From the NCBI RefSeq assembly GCF_000967545.1, contig NZ_JXXV01000003.1:1-64000 (forward strand): a stretch of DNA of 64,000 nt, read 5' to 3'. The notes under the pieces were generated by a model. That model worked only from the letters and a program-made list of their open reading frames with translations, made no database searches and had not been told where the DNA came from. Shown piece after piece: positions 55,018-63,304 of this stretch (its first letter is position 1; each line of letters opens with the position of its first letter). The translations under genes and the position numbers were made by a program. The DNA is from Vibrio galatheae. GTDB taxonomy: Bacteria > Pseudomonadota > Gammaproteobacteria > Enterobacterales > Vibrionaceae.

Positions 55018-57843
55018 ATGCACAACGGCGTGATGAAGGCGTGGCTCGAGTCTTCACACTTGGCTGGCGCCAATGCAACGTATGTAGAAGACCTCTACGA
55101 ACTGTATCTAAGTGATCCCGATCTGGTAAGTGAGGAGTGGAAACGTGTTTTTGAGGGACTACCTAAGCCTTCAGAAGAGGTGGTGGAACAACCCCACTCA
55201 CGTGTCCGTGACTACTTCCGACGACTCGCTCAAGAAACAAAGCATTACAATGTCCAAGTTAGTGATCCTGATGTCGACGCTAAACAGGTAAAAGTACTTC
55301 AGTTAATCAATGCTTACCGCTTTCGTGGTCATGAAGCGGCACAGCTTGACCCTCTAGGTTTATGGCAACGTCCAACGGTGGCGGAGCTTGATCCTGCTTT
55401 TCATAATCTCACCCAAGACGATCTAGAAGAAACTTTCAACGTCGGTTCTTTTGCTATTGGCAAAGAGACGATGCAGTTGAAAGACATCCACTCGTCATTA
55501 AATAAGATTTACTGTGGCTCTATCGGTGCTGAGTATATGCACATGACAGACACTGAACAAAAACGTTGGATTCAGCAACGTCTAGAATCAGTGGTCGGTC
55601 AGCCGTCATTCAGCAAAGAAGAAAAGCAAGAATTCCTAGAAGAGCTGACAGCAGCAGAAGGTTTAGAGCGTTATTTGGGCGCGAAATTCCCAGGTGCGAA
55701 GCGTTTCTCCCTAGAAGGTGGTGATGCCTTAATTCCAATGACGAAAGAGTTGATTCGTCATGCGGGTAAGAGCGGTATGCGTGAAGTCGTAATTGGTATG
55801 GCTCACCGTGGTCGTCTAAATATGCTGGTTAACGTCTTGGGTAAAAAACCTCAAGATCTGTTCGACGAGTTTGCAGGCAAACACGATGAAACTTGGGGAA
55901 CTGGCGATGTTAAATATCACCAAGGTTTCTCGGCTGACTTTGCAACGCCAAACGGTGATGTTCACTTAGCACTCGCATTTAACCCATCTCACCTAGAAAT
56001 TGTTAACCCTGTGGTTATCGGTTCGGTACGTGCACGTCAAGACCGTTTAGGTGATACAGACGGCAGTACAGTATTGCCGATCACTATTCATGGTGACTCG
56101 GCAATTGCTGGTCAGGGTGTGGTGGCTGAAACCTTTAACATGTCTCAGGCACGTGGTTTCCGTGTTGGTGGTACGGTACGCATTGTCGTTAACAACCAAG
56201 TTGGCTTTACGACATCGAACCCGAGCGATACGCGTTCAACCATGTACTGTACTGACATCGCTAAAATGGTTCAGGCGCCAATTTTCCACGTTAACGCAGA
56301 TGACCCTGAAGCGGTCGCTTTCGTTACTCGTATTGCGCTTGACTACCGTAACGAATTTAAGCGTGATGTCGTTATCGACCTAGTTTGTTACCGCCGTCAT
56401 GGTCACAACGAAGCTGACGAGCCAAACGCAACACAGCCATTGATGTACCAGAAGATCAAAAAGCATCCGACGCCACGCAAGCTCTATGCTGATGTACTGA
56501 TCGAACGCGGTGATTTTGGTATTGATACCGCCACACAACTGGTCAACGAGTATCGCGATGCGTTAGATCGCGGCGAAGTTGTGGTCAAAGAGTGGCGCCC
56601 AATGGCAATGCACTCGGTGGACTGGTCTCCTTATCTTGGTCATGACTGGGATACAGAGTGGAACAGCAAATTTGACACTCAGCGCCTGATTGAACTTGGT
56701 CAGCGCCTATGTAGCTACCCAGATAGCCATAAATTACAAAGCCGCGTCAACAAGCTTTACAACGATCGTCAAGCAATGCTGAGTGGTGAAAAAGCGATTG
56801 ACTGGGGGATGGCTGAAACATTGGCCTACGCAACTCTGGTCGATGATGGCAAGCGAATTCGTATTTCTGGTCAGGATTCGGGTCGTGGTACTTTCTTCCA
56901 CCGTCACTCGGTTTTACACAACCAGAACGACGCCAGCACTTATGTTCCATTGGCGAACATTCATGACAAGCAGGGGCCATTCGAAGTATTCGACTCCGTG
57001 CTGTCTGAAGAGGCTGTTCTTGCATTTGAGTACGGCTATGCAACAGCAGAACCCGGTGGTTTAACACTTTGGGAAGCTCAGTTTGGTGACTTTGCTAACG
57101 GCGCTCAAGTGGTTATAGACCAATTTATCTCATCAGGTGAGCAAAAATGGGCACGTTTGTGTGGCCTGACTATGCTTCTTCCTCATGGCTACGAAGGTCA
57201 AGGCCCAGAACACTCATCTGCGCGTCTAGAGCGTTACTTGCAGTTGTGTGCTGAGCAGAACATGCAAGTCGTTGTGCCTTCAACGCCAGCTCAGGTTTAC
57301 CACATGATCCGTCGCCAGGTTGTAAGACCAATGCGTCGTCCGCTTGTGGTGATGTCGCCTAAGTCACTGCTACGCCATCCTCTGTGTACCTCTTCTATTG
57401 AAGACTTAGCAGAAGGGACTTTCCAGGCAGCGATCGGTGAGATTGACAACTTAGAAGCATCTAAGGTGAAACGCGTTGTCTTCTGTTCAGGTAAAGTTTA
57501 CTTCGATCTGCTAGAGCAGCGTCGTAACAATGAGCAAGATGATGTGGCGATTGTTCGTATTGAGCAGCTCTACCCATTCCCTCTGGAAGAGGTTCAAGCA
57601 GCGATCGAGCAATACACCAATGTAGAAGACTACGTTTGGTGTCAAGAAGAGCCGCAAAACCAAGGTGCTTGGTACTCGAGCCAACATAACTTCCGTGCTG
57701 CGATTCCAGCAGGTGCCGATCTGAAATACGCTGGACGACCAGCGTCAGCATCACCTGCAGTTGGTTACATGTCAGTACACTTGAAACAACAAAAAGCGCT
57801 AGTTGAAGAGGCGCTTACCGTGAATACAAAAACTTCGGCTTAA
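55018..57843 (+). CDS. sucA: 2-oxoglutarate dehydrogenase E1
   Basis: A 941-residue thiamine-pyrophosphate dehydrogenase subunit that decarboxylates 2-oxoglutarate. The N-terminal LAGANATYVEDLYELYLSDPDLVSEEWKRVF segment docks E2/E3; TPP-binding HGDSAIAGQGVVAETFNMSQARGF and the catalytic region FVDSVL... around GTFFHRHSVLHNQ follow; C-terminal GLTLWEAQFGDFANGAQVVIDQFI is the E1 signature. Length is as E. coli SucA (933). Upstream of sucB by 28 bp. Confidence 0.98.
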   Translation: MHNGVMKAWLESSHLAGANATYVEDLYELYLSDPDLVSEEWKRVFEGLPKPSEEVVEQPHSRVRDYFRRLAQETKHYNVQVSDPDVDAKQVKVLQLINAYRFRGHEAAQLDPLGLWQRPTVAELDPAFHNLTQDDLEETFNVGSFAIGKETMQLKDIHSSLNKIYCGSIGAEYMHMTDTEQKRWIQQRLESVVGQPSFSKEEKQEFLEELTAAEGLERYLGAKFPGAKRFSLEGGDALIPMTKELIRHAGKSGMREVVIGMAHRGRLNMLVNVLGKKPQDLFDEFAGKHDETWGTGDVKYHQGFSADFATPNGDVHLALAFNPSHLEIVNPVVIGSVRARQDRLGDTDGSTVLPITIHGDSAIAGQGVVAETFNMSQARGFRVGGTVRIVVNNQVGFTTSNPSDTRSTMYCTDIAKMVQAPIFHVNADDPEAVAFVTRIALDYRNEFKRDVVIDLVCYRRHGHNEADEPNATQPLMYQKIKKHPTPRKLYADVLIERGDFGIDTATQLVNEYRDALDRGEVVVKEWRPMAMHSVDWSPYLGHDWDTEWNSKFDTQRLIELGQRLCSYPDSHKLQSRVNKLYNDRQAMLSGEKAIDWGMAETLAYATLVDDGKRIRISGQDSGRGTFFHRHSVLHNQNDASTYVPLANIHDKQGPFEVFDSVLSEEAVLAFEYGYATAEPGGLTLWEAQFGDFANGAQVVIDQFISSGEQKWARLCGLTMLLPHGYEGQGPEHSSARLERYLQLCAEQNMQVVVPSTPAQVYHMIRRQVVRPMRRPLVVMSPKSLLRHPLCTSSIEDLAEGTFQAAIGEIDNLEASKVKRVVFCSGKVYFDLLEQRRNNEQDDVAIVRIEQLYPFPLEEVQAAIEQYTNVEDYVWCQEEPQNQGAWYSSQHNFRAAIPAGADLKYAGRPASASPAVGYMSVHLKQQKALVEEALTVNTKTSA

Positions 57844-57871
57844 GCGCTAGAAGTTAAAGGAAGAAACAGAT

Positions 57872-59080
57872 ATGACAATTGAAATTCTGGTTCCAGATTT
57901 ACCTGAATCAGTTGCAGACGCAACAGTTGCAACATGGCACAAACAACCTGGTGACAAAGTTGAACGTGACGAGGTTTTAGTCGATATCGAAACAGATAAA
58001 GTCGTTTTAGAAGTACCTGCGCCAGAAGCTGGTGTTCTAGAAGCGATTATCGAAGAAGAAGGTGCAACAGTACTTTCTAAGCAACTGCTCGCTAAGATTA
58101 AGCCTGGCGCGGTTGCGGGTGAGCCGACTAAAGACACCACAGAAGAGTCTGAAGCGTCTCCTGATAAACGCCACAAAGCGTCACTTACAGAAGAGAGCAA
58201 TGACGCTCTTAGCCCAGCAGTTCGCCGTCTGCTTGGTGAACACGGTCTTGAAGCGAGCCAAGTGAAAGGGACTGGTGTTGGTGGTCGTATTACACGTGAA
58301 GACATTGAAGCGCACCTAGCGAAAGCAAAAGAAGCGCCAAAAGCGGACGCGCCAGCGGCTGTCGAAGCACCTGCAGCAGCGCGTAGCCAAAAACGTGTTC
58401 CAATGACACGCCTACGTAAGACAGTTGCTAACCGCCTACTAGAAGCGAAAAACAACACCGCTATGCTGACTACGTTTAACGAAGTGAACATGAAGCCAAT
58501 TATGGATCTTCGTAAACAGTACAAAGATCAGTTCGAAGAGCGTCATGGCACGCGTCTAGGCTTTATGTCTTTCTACGTTAAAGCGGTAACTGAAGCGCTA
58601 AAACGTTACCCAGAAGTTAATGCTTCGATTGACGGTGACGATATTGTTTACCACAACTACTTTGATATCAGCATGGCGGTATCAACGCCACGTGGTCTAG
58701 TGACTCCAGTACTTAAAGACTGTGACACTCTAGGCTTCGCGGATATCGAAAAAGGCATCAAAGAGTTAGCGATTAAAGGCCGTGATGGCAAGCTAACGGT
58801 TGATGAGTTGATGGGTGGTAACTTCACCATCACTAACGGTGGTGTATTTGGATCTTTAATGTCTACACCTATCATCAACCCACCACAATCGGCAATTTTG
58901 GGTATGCACAAAATCCAAGAGCGTCCAATGGCGGTAGACGGTAAAGTAGAAATCTTACCAATGATGTACCTAGCCTTGTCTTACGATCACCGCTTAATCG
59001 ACGGTCGTGAGTCAGTGGGCTTCCTAGTGACCATTAAAGAGCTACTAGAAGATCCAGCACGTCTGCTATTAGACGTTTAA
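57872..59080 (+). CDS. sucB: 2-oxoglutarate dehydrogenase E2, dihydrolipoamide succinyltransferase
   Basis: A 402-residue core enzyme. The lipoyl domain (residues 1-80) has the lipoyl-lysine motif [15 protein letters not shown] (Lys about 44); an Ala/Glu/Lys-rich linker and the E3-binding domain ([32 protein letters not shown]) follow. The catalytic domain ends with [15 protein letters not shown], holding the active-site His and Asp. E3 (lpd) is not in the window and is shared with pyruvate dehydrogenase. An inverted repeat separates it from sucC. Confidence 0.98.
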   Translation: MTIEILVPDLPESVADATVATWHKQPGDKVERDEVLVDIETDKVVLEVPAPEAGVLEAIIEEEGATVLSKQLLAKIKPGAVAGEPTKDTTEESEASPDKRHKASLTEESNDALSPAVRRLLGEHGLEASQVKGTGVGGRITREDIEAHLAKAKEAPKADAPAAVEAPAAARSQKRVPMTRLRKTVANRLLEAKNNTAMLTTFNEVNMKPIMDLRKQYKDQFEERHGTRLGFMSFYVKAVTEALKRYPEVNASIDGDDIVYHNYFDISMAVSTPRGLVTPVLKDCDTLGFADIEKGIKELAIKGRDGKLTVDELMGGNFTITNGGVFGSLMSTPIINPPQSAILGMHKIQERPMAVDGKVEILPMMYLALSYDHRLIDGRESVGFLVTIKELLEDPARLLLDV

Positions 59081-59089
59081 TATCGCTAA

Positions 59090-59120
59090 AACGTCTAGTT
59101 ATCTTGGGTAACTAGACGTT
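59090..59120 (+). repeat. Perfect 12-bp inverted repeat between sucB and sucC
   Basis: AACGTCTAGTTA and TAACTAGACGTT, spaced by TCTTGGG, form a perfect stem ten bases after the sucB stop. The sequence after it (CGATAGTTTC) is not a T-run, so full termination is unlikely; processing or partial attenuation between the oxoglutarate dehydrogenase and succinyl-CoA synthetase parts is the likely role. Confidence 0.65.
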
Positions 59121-59287
59121 CGATAGTTTCAAAGGCTAGACTCGCTCAACTGTCTGGCCTTCACTTGAATCTCTGACCGTTTTTGAAATGGTTGGTGATT
59201 GATTTGAGAAGACCCTACAGACGCCCGCAACATAGCGGCGTTATGGAAATAATAATCCCTACAAGGGAAAATAAACGGAATATCAAA

Positions 59288-60454
59288 ATGAATTTGCATG
59301 AATACCAAGCCAAACAGCTGTTTGCAGAATTCGGTTTGCCTGTACCGGAAGGTTACGCGTGTGACACGCCACAAGAAGCTTTTGAAGCAGCTAGCCGTAT
59401 CTCAACAGAGAAGAAAGTAGTCAAATGTCAGGTTCACGCAGGTGGACGTGGTAAAGCGGGTGGCGTAGAGCTACACGATACAAAAGATGGCGTAAAAGAA
59501 TTTGCACAAAAGTGGCTAGGTAAAAACCTAGTGACTTACCAAACAGACGCAAATGGTCAGCCAGTAACAAAAATCCTAGTTGAAGAAGCGTCAAACATTG
59601 CTAACGAACTTTACCTAGGCGCAGTTGTAGACCGTGCAACGCGTAAAGTCGTATTTATGGCATCAACAGAAGGTGGTGTTGAAATCGAGAAAGTGGCAGA
59701 AGAGACGCCAGAGTTAATTCACAAAGCGGCTATCGATCCACTTGTTGGCCCTCAAGCTTACCAAGGCCGTGAGCTAGCGTTCAAGCTGGGTCTTGAAGGT
59801 GACCAAATTAAACAATTCGTTAAGATCTTTATGGGTCTTGGCAACATGTTCTCTCAGTACGACCTTGCTCTACTAGAGATCAACCCGCTTGTGATTACTG
59901 CTGAAGGCAACTTGCTATGTCTAGATGGTAAAATCAACATCGACTCTAACGCGATGTACCGTCAGCCTAAGCTTCGCGAAATGCACGATCCTTCACAAGA
60001 AGATGAGCGTGAAGCACATGCTGCTCAGTGGGAACTAAACTACGTAGCACTAGATGGTAACGTTGGCTGTATGGTTAACGGTGCAGGTCTGGCTATGGGT
60101 ACGATGGATATCGTTAACCTGCACGGTGGCAAGCCAGCGAACTTCCTAGATGTAGGTGGCGGTGCGACGAAAGAGCGCGTAGCTGAAGCATTCAAAATAA
60201 TCCTATCTGATGATAACGTGAAAGCGGTACTGGTAAACATCTTCGGTGGTATCGTGCGTTGTGACATGATCGCTGAAGGTATTATCGGTGCGGTTAAAGA
60301 GGTAGGTGTAAGCGTACCGGTTGTTGTTCGTCTAGAAGGTACTAACGCTGACCTAGGTCGCGAAGTTCTTGCTAATTCTGATGTTGATATCATTGCTGCT
60401 GAGTCGCTAACTGATGCTGCTCAAAAAGTTGTTGCTGCTGCGGAGGCTAAATAA
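59288..60454 (+). CDS. sucC: Succinyl-CoA synthetase beta subunit
   Basis: A 388-residue ATP-grasp subunit. The ATG at 59288 ([23 protein letters not shown]) is the family start; the frame extends 35 codons upstream into the intergenic region and is not used. [18 protein letters not shown] and [25 protein letters not shown] are nucleotide-site segments, and [17 protein letters not shown] forms the phosphate-site power helix. It ends one base into the sucD start (TAATG). Confidence 0.98.
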   Translation: MNLHEYQAKQLFAEFGLPVPEGYACDTPQEAFEAASRISTEKKVVKCQVHAGGRGKAGGVELHDTKDGVKEFAQKWLGKNLVTYQTDANGQPVTKILVEEASNIANELYLGAVVDRATRKVVFMASTEGGVEIEKVAEETPELIHKAAIDPLVGPQAYQGRELAFKLGLEGDQIKQFVKIFMGLGNMFSQYDLALLEINPLVITAEGNLLCLDGKINIDSNAMYRQPKLREMHDPSQEDEREAHAAQWELNYVALDGNVGCMVNGAGLAMGTMDIVNLHGGKPANFLDVGGGATKERVAEAFKIILSDDNVKAVLVNIFGGIVRCDMIAEGIIGAVKEVGVSVPVVVRLEGTNADLGREVLANSDVDIIAAESLTDAAQKVVAAAEAK

Positions 60455-61326
60455 TGTCTGTATTAATTAACAAAGACACTAAAGTAATCTGTCAGGGTTT
60501 CACTGGTGGTCAAGGTACTTTCCACTCAGAGCAAGCTATCGCATACGGTACGCAAATGGTTGGTGGTGTATCTCCTGGTAAAGGCGGTCAAACTCACCTA
60601 GGTCTACCTGTATTCAATACAGTACGTGAAGCGGTAGAAGCGACTGGCGCAACAGCGACAGTAATCTACGTACCAGCACCTTTCTGTAAAGATGCAATCC
60701 TTGAAGCGATTGACGCAGGTATCGAGCTAATCGTAACAATCACGGAAGGAATTCCTACAACAGATATGATCGACGTGAAAGTGAAGCTAGAAGAAACTGG
60801 CGTGCGCATGATCGGTCCTAACTGTCCGGGTGTTATCACTCCTGATGAGTGTAAGATCGGTATCATGCCTGGTCACATCCACAAGAAAGGTAAAGTAGGT
60901 ATCGTATCTCGCAGCGGTACACTAACTTACGAAGCAGTTAAGCAAACAACTGACGAAGGTTTCGGTCAGTCGACTTGTGTTGGTATCGGTGGTGACCCAA
61001 TCCCTGGTTCTAACTTCATTGATATCCTAAAACTGTTCCAAGAAGACCCTGAAACTGAAGCGATCGTAATGATTGGTGAAATCGGTGGTACAGCGGAAGA
61101 AGAAGCTGCGGCGTTCATCAAAGAGAACGTCACTAAACCCGTTGTTTCTTACATCGCAGGTGTAACAGCACCTCCTGGCAAACGTATGGGTCACGCAGGT
61201 GCGATTATCTCTGGTGGTAAAGGTACTGCTGAAGACAAATTCGCTGCACTAGAAGCAGCTGGCGTTAAGACAGTTAAATCTCTAGCAGAGATCGGTAAAG
61301 GTCTACGTGAAGTAACAGGTTGGTAA
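60454..61326 (+). CDS. sucD: Succinyl-CoA synthetase alpha subunit
   Basis: A 290-residue subunit carrying the catalytic phosphohistidine. CoA-binding Rossmann [19 protein letters not shown] is at the N-terminus, [18 protein letters not shown] and the active-site His in [16 protein letters not shown] are intact. Length equals E. coli SucD (289). Overlaps sucC by one base. The operon ends at the terminator after it. Confidence 0.98.
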   Translation: MSVLINKDTKVICQGFTGGQGTFHSEQAIAYGTQMVGGVSPGKGGQTHLGLPVFNTVREAVEATGATATVIYVPAPFCKDAILEAIDAGIELIVTITEGIPTTDMIDVKVKLEETGVRMIGPNCPGVITPDECKIGIMPGHIHKKGKVGIVSRSGTLTYEAVKQTTDEGFGQSTCVGIGGDPIPGSNFIDILKLFQEDPETEAIVMIGEIGGTAEEEAAAFIKENVTKPVVSYIAGVTAPPGKRMGHAGAIISGGKGTAEDKFAALEAAGVKTVKSLAEIGKGLREVTGW

Positions 61327-61345
61327 TCTGACCCGTTTCAACGAG

Positions 61346-61379
61346 AAAGGCTTGGCATTTTGCCAAGCCTTTTGTTTTT
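61346..61379 (+). terminator. sdh-suc operon terminator
   Basis: A perfect 12-base stem (AAAGGCTTGGCA and its complement) with a TTT loop followed by TTGTTTTT, 20 bases after the sucD stop. Confidence 0.9.
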
Positions 61380-61468
61380 CTACCGGCTGATATTTATGCG
61401 TTCCATTCAGTATGAAAAAGCCAATAGTTCACTCATCTAGTATAAGTGGCAGCGCGGTGTCTCTAGTT

Positions 61469-61750
61469 CTATTGTTTTTGCTCTAATGCGGCCAATCTAG
61501 CGCTCAAGTCGGCAACTTGCCTTTCCAGTTGTTCGATCCGCTCTGCATCTGTGACCTCTTTTTTTGTCGCCACCTCAACTTTAGGGACTCGGCTAGCGCT
61601 TTTCCAACTTTTCAGTGTAGTGATCAACGCGGGCATAGGGACGGATGTCGTTAGGCGTGCTTTCACTAGCGCGACGGTGGGTTCTTTTCCTTCGGCGTGT
61701 AACTGTTCAAGGATTTCTTTTAGCTCTTGGCTAACGTCTTGAGTAAGCAT
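61469..61750 (-). CDS. Small KfrA-like DNA-binding protein
   Basis: A 93-residue protein. The N-terminal 50 residues (ELKEILEQLHAEGKEPTVALVKARLTTSVPMPALITTLKSWK) resemble the winged-helix KfrA_N domain (pattern EGKxPSVxxVRxxL...LxxW), and the rest is a Glu/Lys/Leu coiled coil (RIEQLERQVADLSARLAALEQKQ) that would dimerise it. It has a GGAGG ribosome site. Function unknown; the fold assignment is by pattern only. It is divergent from the csrB-type RNA gene and shares its upstream region. Confidence 0.6.
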   Translation of the reverse strand: MLTQDVSQELKEILEQLHAEGKEPTVALVKARLTTSVPMPALITTLKSWKSASRVPKVEVATKKEVTDAERIEQLERQVADLSARLAALEQKQ

Positions 61751-61815
61751 AAAACCTCCATTGTGCTGTTAGCGCCAATAATACTGAGCTTAACCATAAT
61801 TGGCCAATGGAAAAT

Positions 61816-61860
61816 TGAGAAATAGCGTGTGCGAAATTTCTCACAAGTGATGTGAGAGAA
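61816..61860. promoter_or_regulatory. Overlapping inverted repeats upstream of the CsrB-type RNA
   Basis: TGAGAAAT (61816-61823) and ATTTCTCA (61836-61843) pair, while TCTCACA (61839-61845) and TGTGAGA (61851-61857) form a second palindrome with centre AGTGA. The TGTGAGA half resembles the half-site of the UvrY/GacA (VarA) box TGTRAG-N6-CTYACA, but here the halves point outward, so this is not a standard box. About 140 bp upstream of the predicted RNA start, a usual distance for VarA activation. Confidence 0.45.
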
Positions 61861-61959
61861 AGTGTGTTTCAAACATGGTTTTTGACGGATTCTGTGAGTT
61901 AAGTTCATGATTTAAATTGTATTTTTTGTTTGTTTCTAAGTTGTTTCAATAATTGTTAT

Positions 61960-61988
61960 TTTACAGGCTATTGTCTGAAGTGTAGATT
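61960..61988 (+). promoter_or_regulatory. Predicted promoter of the CsrB-type RNA
   Basis: TTTACA (61960-61965), a 17-bp spacer and TAGATT (61983-61988) predict a start at about 61995. Confidence 0.55.
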
Positions 61989-61994
61989 AGCGTA

Positions 61995-62404
61995 AATTGA
62001 ACGGTGTCGGAAGGATGCTGACACGGAACAGGAAAGACCAAGGAGTGGCATCTTCAGGAAGAAGATTGGTTGACGAGGAACGTTGATCACGCATGGAGCG
62101 AAAGGACATTGTAAGGATACGCTCGTTAACAGGACGTTAGCGACAAAGGAAAGACAATGGACACCTCTAGAAAGAGGCTAGGACAGTATCAGGATGATAC
62201 AAAGGACACCGCTCAAGGAACAAGTGATGTGAAGCTAGCGAGGATTGTTAGCGATCAGGATGAATAGGAAACCGCTAGGACGGCGAAGTTAGGAAATTAC
62301 TGACGGATTCAGTAACTATTAAGGAAGATGCATGGAGCACCTTTTGTAGCCGGACTGCTGCGAGTAAGACTATAGCCCCGACACTCACGTGTCGGGGCTT
62401 TTCT
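61995..62404 (+). ncRNA. csrB: CsrB/CsrC-family regulatory RNA
   Basis: An about 410-nt RNA that should sequester the translation regulator CsrA. I count about 26 GGA motifs, some 19 as AGGA, many in hairpin loops (for example GTGTCGGAAGGATGCTGACAC-type repeats at the 5' end, and AGTATCAGGATGATAC later). There is no reading frame and the region is rich in A and G. It ends in a strong terminator, GCCCCGACA-CTCACG-TGTCGGGGC followed by Ts (62375-62402). Vibrio species have several such RNAs (csrB, csrC, csrD in V. cholerae), switched on by VarS/VarA; which one this is cannot be told. Start site is predicted, not known. Confidence 0.92.
62375..62404 (+). terminator. Terminator of the CsrB-type RNA
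   Basis: A perfect nine-base GC-rich stem (GCCCCGACA/TGTCGGGGC) with loop CTCACG and TTTTCTT. Confidence 0.9.
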
Positions 62405-62536
62405 TAGATCTGACCTTTCTAAAAAGCACCAAAACAACAATAAAAAAGCAATCTAGATCAATACAGGTTGTAACCAGTTGGTTTAACTTTCCGGCTTTGT
62501 TTTAAAAGACAATTTTGCTGTATACAAGGATGTGTC

Positions 62537-63055
62537 ATGACGATAGTGACTCGGCGTTCGTTATTAGTCCCATATAACGAATCATTACAATCTGAATATC
62601 TCATGCTCAACTGCTGTGCCATCAACCGTGCCCAAATGAATGGCGCGCATACGGTCTCTTCGGCAAAAGCTCAGTTCGAGAAGGTTCTCAATGACAGAAA
62701 TATCTTTGCGATGGCAGTATTAGATAGCCACAATAGAGAATATATGGGGCATGTGTTTGTTTCAGATTTAGATACCCAACCGGAACTCGGTTATATATTC
62801 GATAAGGATTATTGGGGGAGGGGCATTGCCAGCGAAGTTCTGCAAGCTTTTTTCTCAAAAGCGGTGCGCGATCTCAACTTAGAGCGTGTCGCTGCGACGG
62901 CAAATGTTGGTCATGAACCATCAGTACGTATTTTGAATAAGTTAGGGTTTAAATTCAATGCGCATAAACGAGATATGTTCGGGCCTTACGATGAGTTCGT
63001 TTTTACATCCGATGCGGTGGCAGATCGACCTTTGCTAGCTGGAAACCTTGCATAA
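62537..63055 (+). CDS. GNAT family N-acetyltransferase (RimJ/RimL-like)
   Basis: A 172-residue acetyltransferase of the GNAT fold, RimJ/RimL-type subgroup. The core strand LGYIFDKDYWGRGIASEVLQAFFSKAVRDLNLERVAATANVGHEPSVRILNKLGFKF contains the acetyl-CoA loop YWGRGIAS (the Q/R-x-x-G-x-G/A signature) and the NxxSxRxLxKxGF end. Substrate unknown: could be ribosomal protein N-termini, small molecules or peptides. Ribosome site AAGGATGTGTC. Its last 53 bases overlap the convergent DUF3301 gene. Confidence 0.85.
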   Translation: MTIVTRRSLLVPYNESLQSEYLMLNCCAINRAQMNGAHTVSSAKAQFEKVLNDRNIFAMAVLDSHNREYMGHVFVSDLDTQPELGYIFDKDYWGRGIASEVLQAFFSKAVRDLNLERVAATANVGHEPSVRILNKLGFKFNAHKRDMFGPYDEFVFTSDAVADRPLLAGNLA

Positions 63056-63302
63056 CAATACGGCCTTGATAGCAGTCATCACCGAGTGAAGAAAACTCAA
63101 ATTGATAAATCGAATGCCAACGCCAGACACCGTCTGGCGTTTTTAGTTTATGACCTTTTAGTGCGACGCTAAGCAACTGCAAATCAAGTTCTTTACACTT
63201 ACGTAAGGCGACAGATTTAGCCAACTCGGCTTGGCGTCTTTGTTGCCAAAAGATAAGGCACACAATCGCGAGCGCGAGAATAGCCACAAGGTCATGAATC
63301 AT
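63003..63302 (-). CDS. DUF3301 membrane-anchored protein
   Basis: A 99-residue protein. One N-terminal membrane helix (MIHDLVAILALAIVCLIFWQQRRQAE) is followed by a soluble domain with KCKELDLQLLSVALKGHKLKTPDGVWRWHSIYQFEFSSLGDDCYQGRIVM, the DUF3301 pattern. Function unknown. It overlaps the convergent acetyltransferase gene tail-to-tail by 53 bp and starts two bases after the DUF3549 stop, with which it forms an operon. Confidence 0.85.
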   Translation of the reverse strand: MIHDLVAILALAIVCLIFWQQRRQAELAKSVALRKCKELDLQLLSVALKGHKLKTPDGVWRWHSIYQFEFSSLGDDCYQGRIVMQGFQLAKVDLPPHRM

Positions 63303-63304
63303 AA

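Noticed and set aside
57847-58524. 225-codon minus-strand frame opposite sucB
   Set aside because: Ser/Ala-rich mirror frame of a strongly codon-biased gene; no start or domain.
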